Source: Candidatus Endomicrobiellum roisinitermitis (GTDB lineage Bacteria > Elusimicrobiota > Endomicrobiia > Endomicrobiales > Endomicrobiaceae). Taken from it: DNA of 64,000 nt. Within the stretch, counting starts at the first letter, position 1, and the number at the start of each line of letters is the position of its first letter. Shown piece by piece: positions 10,187 through 20,141 of this stretch. The position numbers were made by a program, and so were the translations under genes. The DNA is taken from contig JAITSL010000038.1 of NCBI GenBank assembly GCA_031287855.1, forward strand, positions 1 through 64,000, given 5' to 3'. The notes under the pieces were generated by a model. That model was not told the DNA's origin. It saw nothing but the letters and a program-made list of their open reading frames with translations, and did no database searches.

Positions 10187-10651
10187 TTAAAACGGGATAT
10201 CTTCATCTTCATCTTCATCTTCATAACGCTCTTGCGGCTCGTTTGTAGCCTCAACAGGTTTTGCTCCTATTGCAGAACTATCTTGTTTAACAAATGTTAA
10301 AAACTGTATCCTAGAAGCTATAACTTCTAATCGACTTTTTTTAATACCGTCGTTGCCTTCCCACTTATTAGTTTGTAGCCTGCCTTCTACATGTACAGGA
10401 GACCCTTTTTTTAAACGTTCACTACACCTTTCGGCTTGGTCACCCCAAACAACTATAGGTACAAACGTAGGGTCACCATCTTTCCATTGGCCAGTAGCAG
10501 CATCTTTCATTCTTTTACTCATTGCTATGTCAAAAGAACAAACAGCTTTCCCAGTAGATGTACGCCTTAAGTCTGGATCTTTGGTAAGCCTGCCTACCAA
10601 TATAACACTGTTTTGTTCTGGCAAACGTAGATTATTGTTCTGTTGATTCAT
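10187..10651 (-). CDS. ssb: Single-stranded DNA-binding protein
   Basis: OB-fold SSB sequence, acidic tail ending [10 protein letters not shown]; located between rpsR and rpsF. Confidence 0.96.
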   Translation of the reverse strand: MNQQNNNLRLPEQNSVILVGRLTKDPDLRRTSTGKAVCSFDIAMSKRMKDAATGQWKDGDPTFVPIVVWGDQAERCSERLKKGSPVHVEGRLQTNKWEGNDGIKKSRLEVIASRIQFLTFVKQDSSAIGAKPVEATNEPQERYEDEDEDEDIPF

Positions 10652-11045
10652 TTTGTTTTACCTCCACAGCTTGAGGTTTTGCTTGAGCACTAGCTTGAGA
10701 CTTAACCTCTTGAGATTTAGTCTCTGGATTAGCATATTTAGCTGCTTTTGCAATAACTTTTTTCTTTTCAACTTTAACTGTCATAAACCTTATAACAGAA
10801 TCATTAAACTTAAAAAAGTTTTCTAAAGCGCTAACCATCTCATCTGTACCTGCAAGTTCCATAAAAACATAACTCCCTTCACGAAACTTGTTAATAGGAT
10901 AAGCAAGTTTTTTTTTGCCAAGCTGTTGAACTGACTTAATAACACCCTTTGCAGATTCTGCTATTTTTGTAGCTTTAGCGGTAAGTTCTTCTACATTTTC
11001 AACAGGCAACTCTGGTGAAACAATAAACGTACTTTCATAATTCAT
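10632..11045 (-). CDS. rpsF: 30S ribosomal protein S6
   Basis: MNYESTFIVSPELPVENVEEL...QQLGKKKLAYPINKFREGSYVFMELAG. Confidence 0.95.
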   Translation of the reverse strand: MNYESTFIVSPELPVENVEELTAKATKIAESAKGVIKSVQQLGKKKLAYPINKFREGSYVFMELAGTDEMVSALENFFKFNDSVIRFMTVKVEKKKVIAKAAKYANPETKSQEVKSQASAQAKPQAVEVKQNESTEQ

Positions 11046-11189
11046 TTCCTACACCTCATTCTTTTTGGAAATCCCAAAAATAACAATTTGGGTTTAGCCT
11101 TACATTTAACGCTCTATGTAAAGCAAAGTAAAAAGATTATACAAAATAAATATTTTTTGCACAAACAGCAACAAAATGCAAAGGATAGT

Positions 11190-11386
11190 AGTCTAGTTTA
11201 GAACCTTACCGGAGTTACCTCAAGGAGCAACTTATGAGCTATAAACATTTAATAATACAAATTAGCAGTGTTTGAAGCAAAATACATATAAGTCTTTGTT
11301 GTCTTATCATTTTGCAAGTTTGCTAATTTGTTTAAATGCTTCTTGCGATTGCTCTAGTAACGTAGATTAAGAGTCTAAACTAGACC
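11190..11386. repeat. Dispersed palindromic element, copy 1 (similarity continues to about 11415)
   Basis: Terminal inverted repeats GTCTAGTTTAGA / TCTAAACTAGACC; internal pairs GTTAC..GAGCA / TGCTC..GTAAC, CAAATTAGC / GCTAATTTG, GCAAAAT / ATTTTGC. Confidence 0.85.
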
Positions 11387-11455
11387 AAACTAACTGTTCT
11401 TGTGTCAAGTAACTCTGTCTTTGAGCTTTTACAACAGTTTGTATTGGTTAAAAAC

Positions 11456-11491
11456 AAACTAGGCCATGGCTTTTAACTCGTGGCCTAGTTT
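11456..11491 (-). terminator. Strong hairpin downstream of the 855-aa secreted-protein gene
   Basis: AAACTAGGCCATG-gcttttaact-CGTGGCCTAGTTT, with a T-rich tract on the minus-strand side. Confidence 0.6.
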
Positions 11492-11534
11492 CAACAAAAA
11501 AATACATATTCAAACTTTACTTTTCTTCTTACTT

Positions 11535-14102
11535 TTATTTACCGCCACCAACCAACTTTGCAAGCTCGTTCCAACCAGTTTTCCAATCATCTAAATAACC
11601 TTGAGAGTTTGTAATACCAGCTTGTTGGAAAATTTTCTGGTTAGTTTGTGTATTTTTTGAAACCCAAGATCCTTCCTGTTGAGAAAGTGCCTCAATTTCT
11701 TCTTTCATAGCATTAAGTTTATCGCCAATAGCATACCCGTTATCATCAGTAGAGCTTAAACTAAAACCTATACCCGCACCATTTTGCGTATTGTACACTT
11801 CAAGACATATCTTACCATCTATATCATTTGTAACTACGCCCGTTACCATTACTTGCGCATCTGTACCTATAGCACCTTTAAATGCATCAAACATGTCTTG
11901 ATCTTCAACTTTTACAAATATCTCTTCACCTTTTTGTGGTGTTGTAATATCTTTAAAACCAGCCCCGTCAAACATATTTATAGAATCTGGCGCCAATTTA
12001 ATATATACAGGTTCACCAGTTGCTATTTTATCTTGGGCTGTTTGTTCGTCTATTACATTGCCGTCTGCATCAGTAAACGATTGCGCTTTACCTATAACTG
12101 CAGGATCATAGTACGTTGTATTTGTTGATGTGTCAATTTTTGTATCAGTTTTATGTTCAACTGTAGTACCTGTAGCATAACTGGTATTAGACTTTGCAGT
12201 GTAATCCAGCTCTTTTTCGCCTTGTGCATTTATTTTGTAAATAGGAACATTTATTTCAAATAATACGCTAGTGACTGAAACCCTATCGTACGTAGTAGTG
12301 GTGGTGGTAGTGGTGGTGGTTTCTTTTTCTATTTTTCCTTTCCCACTCTCTTCATCATGTTCAACATTATCATATTGAGTTTCTCTACCAGAAACCGTTG
12401 TAGTACTAGTAGTAATAGTAGTGCTGGTAGTGGTCTCTACATTCGTATCCAAGTCTGGCCTTTCTTCTGTTTGTACTGTTGTAGTAATAGTAAAATTGAC
12501 TTTTCCTTCAACAATAGCGCTATAAATAGTATACAAAGCTTGCCAAACTTTTTCACTAGAATCTAAACTTTCATTCTTTTCTTCTTCATCACTTAAAGTT
12601 TTTATAACATCTTTAATAGTGGTTTTTGGGTCTCGCGCTTTGGCTCTTTCATATTCCTCCCTAAATATGTCTCCCATACTAGAATATGTCGTAGTACTGC
12701 CAGTAGCTGTTGTAGAAACTACTACATCTTTTTTCATAAACACAGCTTCAACTAATGCAGGGTTATTTATAAGATACATATATGAAAATTGAAAAGATGA
12801 GATCTCTTTATGTGATGTAAAAAAACTGGCTATATCGTCTGCTGTCGTGCCTGTTTGATTAATTAAAACGTCCAGCTCTCTCAATGTCTGCCTGAATGTT
12901 GCCTCGCTTATGTTCAGATCTTCACTACTGCCAAGAAACCTACCGTCATCAGAATATATAGAAATTTTCTGTCTGGTATGGCTAGTATTGTCTTGATAGT
13001 CGATAACTGAGTGTATTAGCCCATTATTACCATAAACAAACTCTTGTTTCATTCTTGGTGCAGTATTGCCAGCAGCTGGATAGTACACTGCTACCGGCTT
13101 ACCATCTTTATAAGTTGTTATTTCTCCAGTTTTTACATCTTTTTCACTTATCTTTTGGTTAGTCTTTGGATCATATACGTATGTAGTAGTAATTTTTTTA
13201 TCAGCCTCACTAATATTAGCCACACTAGCTTGTATACCATTAGTTTTTAAAGTAGTAGAACTTACAGAATGTTCCCAAGTATATGCTGCCTGTCCAACCG
13301 GTATTATGTTTCCCCTTTCATCTTTATATTTATCTGTACCGTCACTATACTCTGTAACTGTAAAAGAAGTTTCAGAATCAGAAGCTTCACCCATTTTTAT
13401 ATACTGTGTAGGAATTGACGAATTATTCCCATAAACCCACTTTGCGGTAGTTTCGCCCAGATAATTTATAGTCTCTAACCTTTTGTTTGCTGGACTAGAA
13501 AAAGTTGCCGTAACACCTTCTACACTGTCACCTATTGTTATACTAACTTCAGCCCCTATACCTGACTTAACTCCCGCACTTAAAAAATCTGCTACTTTTG
13601 AAGTATTATTCTGTAAGCTAGTTACTCTTGCTGCCACCGTTTCGCTTACACCAAAAGCTGTTACAAGATAGTTTGCAAAAGTTGCTCCTGGATTTGTTTT
13701 TTTAAAATTTTCAAATGCTTGAACATCCGTTTCATCTAAATTTATACTAGTCCATCTATAAGTGCCTCCTTCATCATCATATCTTTGAATATTTCCCTTT
13801 GCTTTACCATTAAAATAAACTGATATTGTCTTATCAGCATTTACAATACTAGTCAATTGTCCATTCATAAATTTATAAACTGATGTTACTTGACCTATCA
13901 AAAACTTAAGAGTAGCATTATCATAAGCATCCTGAATCTTTTGATCAGTAGTGATAGCTTCTGCTATCTTTTCCTTATCTTTCAAGAAACCTTCTGGACT
14001 ACTTTTTTGATCAAAAGTTCCATCATCAACTGCAAATATTTTGCCTGTATATCCAAACGTCAACATTAAAGCCAAGATTAAGCTAACTATTTGCTTTTTC
14101 AT
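11535..14102 (-). CDS. Large secreted/surface protein of unknown function, Thr-rich low-complexity tracts
   Basis: Signal peptide MKKQIVSLILALMLTFGYTGKIFA; tracts KETTTTTTTTTTYDR and ETTTSTTITTSTTTV; no recognised domain. Confidence 0.8.
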   Translation of the reverse strand: MKKQIVSLILALMLTFGYTGKIFAVDDGTFDQKSSPEGFLKDKEKIAEAITTDQKIQDAYDNATLKFLIGQVTSVYKFMNGQLTSIVNADKTISVYFNGKAKGNIQRYDDEGGTYRWTSINLDETDVQAFENFKKTNPGATFANYLVTAFGVSETVAARVTSLQNNTSKVADFLSAGVKSGIGAEVSITIGDSVEGVTATFSSPANKRLETINYLGETTAKWVYGNNSSIPTQYIKMGEASDSETSFTVTEYSDGTDKYKDERGNIIPVGQAAYTWEHSVSSTTLKTNGIQASVANISEADKKITTTYVYDPKTNQKISEKDVKTGEITTYKDGKPVAVYYPAAGNTAPRMKQEFVYGNNGLIHSVIDYQDNTSHTRQKISIYSDDGRFLGSSEDLNISEATFRQTLRELDVLINQTGTTADDIASFFTSHKEISSFQFSYMYLINNPALVEAVFMKKDVVVSTTATGSTTTYSSMGDIFREEYERAKARDPKTTIKDVIKTLSDEEEKNESLDSSEKVWQALYTIYSAIVEGKVNFTITTTVQTEERPDLDTNVETTTSTTITTSTTTVSGRETQYDNVEHDEESGKGKIEKETTTTTTTTTTYDRVSVTSVLFEINVPIYKINAQGEKELDYTAKSNTSYATGTTVEHKTDTKIDTSTNTTYYDPAVIGKAQSFTDADGNVIDEQTAQDKIATGEPVYIKLAPDSINMFDGAGFKDITTPQKGEEIFVKVEDQDMFDAFKGAIGTDAQVMVTGVVTNDIDGKICLEVYNTQNGAGIGFSLSSTDDNGYAIGDKLNAMKEEIEALSQQEGSWVSKNTQTNQKIFQQAGITNSQGYLDDWKTGWNELAKLVGGGK

Positions 14103-14337
14103 GACAGCCTCCCTTTACTTTAATTAAGAGAACAGCTTTTAATTTTTGTTAACTTTCACCTCCTAACTTATTTATTTGACATAAACAATTTTTACATTTC
14201 GGCTTCCTACTTTCAGTATACTACCAAACAATATATTTGCCATACATTTGTGTGAATTTTCTGTAAACTCAAGTAACACAACTTTCCCAAAATAGCTCAA
14301 AATTTATAGCCAACTACTACATTTTTAAATCTTTTTC

Positions 14338-14679
14338 TCATCTTATTACAACAATTTTTGTATTTTTGGTGTTACTACCTTTAATAGTCCACACATATAC
14401 ACCACTTGCAACGTACTCACCATGGTCGTTTTTGCCATCCCAATTTAATGTTGAGCCATAATCCCACCTTAATTTACGCACAATTTCTCCAGAAACGTTG
14501 TAAATATATATTTCTCCACCATCTTTTGGCAACTCCGCAAAAGTAATACCACCAGTTAAAGTTCCTTGAGAACCATCCTTACTTTCAGGAATCCACGGAT
14601 TTGGATACACTTTAGTCGCACTTGCAAAAGAAAAACTTACACAGACAACAAAAACAAAACAAACTATTTTTTTTATCAT
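14338..14679 (-). CDS. Small secreted protein with FlgD-Ig-like/C-terminal sorting-like domain
   Basis: Signal peptide; YPNPWIPES...IYNVSGEIVRKLRWDYGSTLNWDGKNDHGEYVASGVYVWTIKG. Confidence 0.75.
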   Translation of the reverse strand: MIKKIVCFVFVVCVSFSFASATKVYPNPWIPESKDGSQGTLTGGITFAELPKDGGEIYIYNVSGEIVRKLRWDYGSTLNWDGKNDHGEYVASGVYVWTIKGSNTKNTKIVVIR

Positions 14680-16832
14680 CTAATTTTCTCCAGTGCTCTT
14701 TTAGCTTCCATTTTGTCAGAGTTGTAAGCAAGAGACTTTCTTAAAAGTTCTGCAGCTTTATTGAAATTGCCTAAACTATAAAAACGCATACCATCTTCAT
14801 AATATTGTTGAGCAATTTCTTCTGCAATTCTTTTGTACTCAAACGAAGCAAGCGAGTTTTCTGAGTTGTAATCCAAAGCTTTTTTGTACTCTTTTAAAGC
14901 TTGCTCAAAATTATTTTTCTTTGCAAGTTCAAACCCTTTTTTATAATACATGTCAGACAAATCGTACCCTATTGTTACAATATGATCTTGAGCTTTTTTA
15001 GAGTAGTCATCAAAAGAATATTTATCTGCAATTTCTTTACTCAACTTAAAATATTGCATCGCATTGACAAAGTCTCGTTTGTTGTAATATTTTAGCGCTT
15101 TGTTAAAGTTGCTTTCTAGTTTTTCAATCATTTTATTTTGTAAAATTGTTGACTTTTTATTTTTATCGTAACGATTAATCTCTTCAATACTTTTTTTAGC
15201 TTTATCTATTAAATCTTTAACATCTCTTCTTTGCGGGCTAGCTATAACAATAGCTTCAAAATAAATTATAGAGTCTTTATATTTACCTTTTTCAAATAGC
15301 TCTATGCCTTGCTTGTATAATTCTTGAATTTTGTCAGAAGCAGCTTTTGAAAGTTGGCTGTCCACAGTTGCCATAAGATCTTGCGCTGGCTTATTTTTAG
15401 AGTCTAAATTCAAAATAAACCCTAACGTTTCTTTAGTATGAATTAAGTCCCCTTCTTTATAAAATTTTTGAGATCTGTCCCACAAATGCTCTATTCTTGA
15501 TATATTTTTATTTCTTTCCATTCCAAGAGCAACGTTAGCAGAATACTCGTCTGATTGTTCTAAACCTTTTTTTGCAAGCAAGTTTCCAGGGTCCATATCC
15601 AAAACTTCATTAAAATTCTTTTTTGCTTTTACAATATCACCTTGCTTTAAAGCATTGTTTGCCTTTGTCATATAATTATTGACAACTTCAGCGTTGTACA
15701 AGTCAACTTCTGCAAGTCTATCATTAATTTTTTTTAAATAAGTTTGTGATTTAGCATGCCCTGGGTAAACAGCAAGTATATTATCAAACTCTTTTCTTGC
15801 TTGTATGTAATCTTTCCTGTTATACAAATTTACAGCTTCTCTAAAATGATTTTGCATGTAATAATCGTAAGCTGTCCTTTCTGAAGTAAACCCACCTATA
15901 GCACAAACTAAAATTACACTATGGGTGCCACCCAATCTATCCTGAGGGGTATAAGAATAATCTATACTCAAATTTTGAAAGTCTACCCCAAAACCAAACC
16001 TTACATCTGTATCAAAAGAGTCCTCTATAAGTTTTAAGCCAGACCTTAAAGCTAAAAAATAAATTGGTTCAAAAGAAGCTCCCATAGAAATAAAATTATC
16101 TGAAAAAAATTGTTTATTGTAGTCCAAAGCTACTTTGAAATTATAAAAATCAAACTCGCGATAGGCAAGTCCTAGTGCTAAACACTGAGGCAAGTCAAAC
16201 CCTTCACTTAAAAATTCAAGTTTGGTTCCCACATTTCTTAAAGCCACCCCAAAATAAAAATTATCTATGGCAGAAAGACTTAAAACTGTACCTGCATCAA
16301 AAGCTACAGCTTCTGTTTCATAAGAACACAAAGCACCTCTTATAACTTTCACGTTTACCCCAATACCACCATAAAGGAATTCAACTGGAATTGTCTTTTT
16401 TAAATCTACTGAATAATTTAAGATGAATCCTAAATCATTTGATGACTCATTCTTTACTAGGTTTCCCAAACTATCTGCATAATCTATATTATCATACCCA
16501 GCATATATTGCAGACAGTCCAATATTACCAATAGCCGTAGGAAATTGAGCGCCTATATGATTGTATTGTATATCTGAAAATATAGATGTATTGTTTACAG
16601 AAGCAACTATTCTATAACTACCTATAGTAACAGCAGGGTTTAATACAGCAGCACTAGGCTTACCTGACAGTAACGCACAACCAGTATCACCCATTGCAAT
16701 AGTAGCTGGGTTTGGATTGTATGCTAAAATCTGCCCAGACGAGGCCCCAGCTGCAGCCAAAGAATAAGACGTACAATTAATAAGAAAAGGGATTGAAAGA
16801 AAAATAGAAGTTGCTTTTTTGCAAATTTTCAA
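14676..16832 (-). CDS. PorV/PorQ (UPF0164)-like outer-membrane beta-barrel protein with C-terminal TPR repeats
   Basis: N-terminal YNPNPATIAMGDTGCALLSGKPSAAVLNPA; RSGLKLIEDSFDTDVRFGFGVDFQNLSIDYSYTPQDRLGGTH; many TPR helices in the C-terminal half. Confidence 0.8.
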   Translation of the reverse strand: MKICKKATSIFLSIPFLINCTSYSLAAAGASSGQILAYNPNPATIAMGDTGCALLSGKPSAAVLNPAVTIGSYRIVASVNNTSIFSDIQYNHIGAQFPTAIGNIGLSAIYAGYDNIDYADSLGNLVKNESSNDLGFILNYSVDLKKTIPVEFLYGGIGVNVKVIRGALCSYETEAVAFDAGTVLSLSAIDNFYFGVALRNVGTKLEFLSEGFDLPQCLALGLAYREFDFYNFKVALDYNKQFFSDNFISMGASFEPIYFLALRSGLKLIEDSFDTDVRFGFGVDFQNLSIDYSYTPQDRLGGTHSVILVCAIGGFTSERTAYDYYMQNHFREAVNLYNRKDYIQARKEFDNILAVYPGHAKSQTYLKKINDRLAEVDLYNAEVVNNYMTKANNALKQGDIVKAKKNFNEVLDMDPGNLLAKKGLEQSDEYSANVALGMERNKNISRIEHLWDRSQKFYKEGDLIHTKETLGFILNLDSKNKPAQDLMATVDSQLSKAASDKIQELYKQGIELFEKGKYKDSIIYFEAIVIASPQRRDVKDLIDKAKKSIEEINRYDKNKKSTILQNKMIEKLESNFNKALKYYNKRDFVNAMQYFKLSKEIADKYSFDDYSKKAQDHIVTIGYDLSDMYYKKGFELAKKNNFEQALKEYKKALDYNSENSLASFEYKRIAEEIAQQYYEDGMRFYSLGNFNKAAELLRKSLAYNSDKMEAKRALEKIR

Positions 16833-16871
16833 AGTTAGCCTCTAGTACAGACACTAAAATTACAAAAAGCT

Positions 16872-17561
16872 TTATTTTGGTGACGGTACAAACTTAAATC
16901 CTAAACCAAAAACAGTAACAATATGTTCTGACCATGGGCCTAAAATACGGCGCAAATTTTTCATATGAGTATCTATTGTTCTAGTACTAACTGCTGCATT
17001 GTACTCAAAAACATTTTCTAAAATAAATTCTCTATTTAAAACTATATTTGGCTTAGACATTAAAACATATAGTAAGTCAAATTCTTTTGGACGTACATGA
17101 AGTTGTTTTTTGTTTAAAGTTATAGTTCTTGAATCTAACAACATTACAAGCCCATCATTTTCTAGCTTTTTAACTCTCTCCTTAGTACGCGCCCTGCGTA
17201 GTAAAGATCTAATTCTTGCTACTAATTCTCTATTACTAAACGGTTTTACTATATAATCGTCTGCGCCGTTTTCAAGACCAACAACTTTACACATTTCTGT
17301 AGACTCAACTGTAAGCATAATAATTGGAATATTTTTTGTCATAGGATCTTTTCTGAGAATTCTGGCAAATTCAAGCCCGCCAACAGTGGGCATTCTAATA
17401 TCAAGAACTGCAAGGTCTGGCTTTGATTGTAAGATTTTCTTATAACCTTCATCTGTGTCTTTACAGGTAATAACCATAAAACCTTCACCTTCAAGGAGTT
17501 TCTTAAGAAGGGAAGCTAAAGCTTCATCATCATCAAGAATAACTATTTTATTTTCTATCAT
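16872..17561 (-). CDS. OmpR-family response regulator
   Basis: Receiver domain (ILDDDEALAS, LAVLDIRMP, IVKPFSNREL) plus winged-helix DNA-binding domain (RTIDTHMKNLRRILG). Confidence 0.95.
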   Translation of the reverse strand: MIENKIVILDDDEALASLLKKLLEGEGFMVITCKDTDEGYKKILQSKPDLAVLDIRMPTVGGLEFARILRKDPMTKNIPIIMLTVESTEMCKVVGLENGADDYIVKPFSNRELVARIRSLLRRARTKERVKKLENDGLVMLLDSRTITLNKKQLHVRPKEFDLLYVLMSKPNIVLNREFILENVFEYNAAVSTRTIDTHMKNLRRILGPWSEHIVTVFGLGFKFVPSPK

Positions 17562-17651
17562 TTAAAAAAGATACTCCAAAAAATACGTGTTTTTATTTTT
17601 TTAGACTAACACAAATTGTAGATGGAAAATTTTAAAAATTGAAAGAAACAT

Positions 17652-17687
17652 AACTACTCTGTCAAAATTTTTTTCGACAGAGTAGTT
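17652..17687 (-). terminator. Intrinsic terminator-like hairpin
   Basis: 12-bp perfect stem AACTACTCTGTC ... GACAGAGTAGTT with short A/T-rich loop, immediately 3' of the 17696 CDS. Confidence 0.65.
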
Positions 17688-17695
17688 AAAACGAA

Positions 17696-17983
17696 TTATT
17701 CTTTTGCTTCAAGGGAAACTACAACACTACTATTAAATTTCGAAGCGACAAAATTGTAAAGCCAAACCACAATTATAGCACCAACTGCCATAATAACTGT
17801 GTAAAGCACAACAAAAACAGCCCAAGATAACAATCTTGCCCCAAAACCAAGGCCTGCAGCTAAATCAGTAGGGAAAAAGAAAAATGTGAATAAACCAATT
17901 GTGGCTCCAAGAATTGCAAAAACAATAGGCAAAACTTTAAGGACTGAGGAAACTTGAATTTTCTTTACATCGTAAAGAGACAT
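17696..17983 (-). CDS. Small membrane protein, DUF3566-like
   Basis: Two to three TM helices; MSLYDVKKIQVSSVLKVLPIVFAILG; internal ATG preceded by GA/G-rich RBS-like sequence. Confidence 0.65.
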   Translation of the reverse strand: MSLYDVKKIQVSSVLKVLPIVFAILGATIGLFTFFFFPTDLAAGLGFGARLLSWAVFVVLYTVIMAVGAIIVVWLYNFVASKFNSSVVVSLEAKE

Positions 17984-18086
17984 TTTACCCCCTTCTTGTC
18001 TTTTATTCCGCTCTAAACTACATGGACAAATTGTAATAGAATATTTCTTCCTTGTCAAACTTAAAAGCTGTAAGTGTTACAAAATT

Positions 18087-19082
18087 TTATTGCAAAGTGT
18101 ATTCTCTTTTCGTATCTTCAAGACTTTTTGGAGCGTAATCAGTCGCATGACCTGCCGTTTTAAACGCTTTCATCTTAGAAGCTATAAGATTTGTTAAAGC
18201 TGTCCTTGCTGGGCCTAAATAATCTCTAGGGTCAAACTTTTCTGGAGTCTCTACAAACACTTTTCTTATAGCAGCTGTAATTGCAAGCCTGCCATCAGTA
18301 TCAACATTAATCTTTGATACGCCAAGTTTAATTGCTTCCTGCAAATTCTCCATTGGAACGCCTGTAGCGCCAGGCATTTTCCCTCCATACTTGTTAACTT
18401 CTTCTATTAGTTCTTTTGGGACTGAAGACGCACCATGTAGCACAATAGGGATATCTATTAAAGATCTAATTTCTTTTAAAACGTCAAAAGCAAGATTTGC
18501 TGTACCTTTAAATTTATATGCACCATGAGATGTCCCTATAGCAATAGCCAGAGAATCAACACCTGTTTCATCTACAAACTTTTTAGCTTCTTTAGGGTCT
18601 GTTAAATGTACTTTCCCTGAACCTACCCCATCTTCTATGCCGCCAAGAGTACCGATTTCTGCCTCAACAGAAACACCCCTTGCATGAGCGTATTCCACAA
18701 CTGAACGTGTAACTTTTACATTGTATTCATAAGTTGAGGCTGTTTTTCCGTCTTCCATTAAAGAACCATCTATCATAACTGAAGAAAAACCCAAACCTAT
18801 AGCTTTCACAGCAGACTCCAAAGAGTTGCCGTGATCTAAATGCATTGCAACAGGAATCTCTGGGTTTTCTATAACTGCAGCTTTCATTAAATAGCCCAAA
18901 TACGTAAAGTTAGAATATTTTAATGCGCCTCTACTTGCTTGGATAATTACAGGCGATTTTGTCTCTTTTGCAGCATCCATAATAGCCTGAATTTGTTCCA
19001 TGTTGTTCACATTATACGCACCTACACCATAGCCACCCTTTTTGGCTTCTTCTAAAATTTGTTTACCTGGGACTAGTGCCAT
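18087..19082 (-). CDS. fba: Class II fructose-bisphosphate aldolase
   Basis: GYGVGAYNVNNMEQIQAI, PVAMHLDHGNS, IGTSHGAYKF, LVLHGASSVP. Confidence 0.95.
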   Translation of the reverse strand: MALVPGKQILEEAKKGGYGVGAYNVNNMEQIQAIMDAAKETKSPVIIQASRGALKYSNFTYLGYLMKAAVIENPEIPVAMHLDHGNSLESAVKAIGLGFSSVMIDGSLMEDGKTASTYEYNVKVTRSVVEYAHARGVSVEAEIGTLGGIEDGVGSGKVHLTDPKEAKKFVDETGVDSLAIAIGTSHGAYKFKGTANLAFDVLKEIRSLIDIPIVLHGASSVPKELIEEVNKYGGKMPGATGVPMENLQEAIKLGVSKINVDTDGRLAITAAIRKVFVETPEKFDPRDYLGPARTALTNLIASKMKAFKTAGHATDYAPKSLEDTKREYTLQ

Positions 19083-19091
19083 TCTTCCTCC

Positions 19092-20105
19092 CTATTTTTT
19101 TAAAGGCTTTTTTGATTTTTTTAAGATTTTACCTTTCACTGCTTTTTTAGATGTGTCCTCATAAATGCCCATATTTCTAAATTTCAAAAATCTTTCTTCA
19201 ACAATTTTTTTACTTGCCATATTTTCATAAATTGAAATATACTTATTTAAACATACTTTTATGTTTAAAGCTGTCTTTTCATAATCATAATGAGCTCCAC
19301 CTAATGGTTCTTTTACAACTTCATCTATAACTTTTAAGTTCAATAAATCTTTTGCAGTCAATTTCATCGCTTGAGCCGCTTGAGAAGCTTTTGAACCGTC
19401 TCTAAAAAGTATTGCAGCACATCCTTCTGGAGAAATTACAGAATAATAAGCATTTTCTAAACACAAAATTTTATTTGAAACACCTATACCTAAAGCTCCG
19501 CCAGAACCACCTTCTCCAATAACTACACTTATTATAGGGACTTTCAAGTCAGACATATCTCTTAAATTTCTAGCTATAGCTTCAGCTTGACCCCTTTCTT
19601 CTGCAGTAATGCCAGGATAAGCTCCAGCAGTATCTATAAAAGTTATAATAGGCCTATTAAACTTTTCAGCCATCTTCATAACTCGCATTGCTTTTCTGTA
19701 ACCTTCAGGGTGGGCCATACCAAAGTTCCTGTCCATGTTCTCTTCTAAAGTTCTACCTTTTTGATGCCCTATAGCTACAGCAGGTTTTCCATCTATTGTA
19801 GCTATACCACATAAAATTGCTTGATCGTTACCAAAAACTCTATCGCCAGAAAGTTCAATAAAATCTTCAAAAATAAGGTTTAAGTAATCTGCAAAATATG
19901 GTCTTTGCGGATGTCTAGCAATTTGTACTCTTTGCCAAGCAGATAAAGAACTATAAATTTTTTGTTTTAATTCATTTTTTGTCTTTTCTAAATCTTTAAT
20001 TTGGTCAGATAAATCTAAATCTCCATTTTGAGCAGAATTTTTTAGTTCTTCTATTTTTTTGTCCATGTCTGCTATAGGACTTTCAAAATCAAAAGTTATT
20101 TCCAT
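19092..20105 (-). CDS. accA: Acetyl-CoA carboxylase carboxyltransferase subunit alpha
   Basis: [61 protein letters not shown]. Confidence 0.97.
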   Translation of the reverse strand: MEITFDFESPIADMDKKIEELKNSAQNGDLDLSDQIKDLEKTKNELKQKIYSSLSAWQRVQIARHPQRPYFADYLNLIFEDFIELSGDRVFGNDQAILCGIATIDGKPAVAIGHQKGRTLEENMDRNFGMAHPEGYRKAMRVMKMAEKFNRPIITFIDTAGAYPGITAEERGQAEAIARNLRDMSDLKVPIISVVIGEGGSGGALGIGVSNKILCLENAYYSVISPEGCAAILFRDGSKASQAAQAMKLTAKDLLNLKVIDEVVKEPLGGAHYDYEKTALNIKVCLNKYISIYENMASKKIVEERFLKFRNMGIYEDTSKKAVKGKILKKSKKPLKK

Positions 20106-20141
20106 TTGCCCTCGCTAATACTTACGAACACTTACCTTTAT

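Noticed and set aside
11784-12128. 114-aa plus-strand ORF
   Set aside because: Antisense to the 855-aa secreted protein gene; Cys/Tyr-rich shadow frame.
12285-12440. Possible minisatellite or CRISPR-like repeat
   Set aside because: Explained as codons for Thr-rich tracts inside an intact ORF; no spacer/repeat periodicity.
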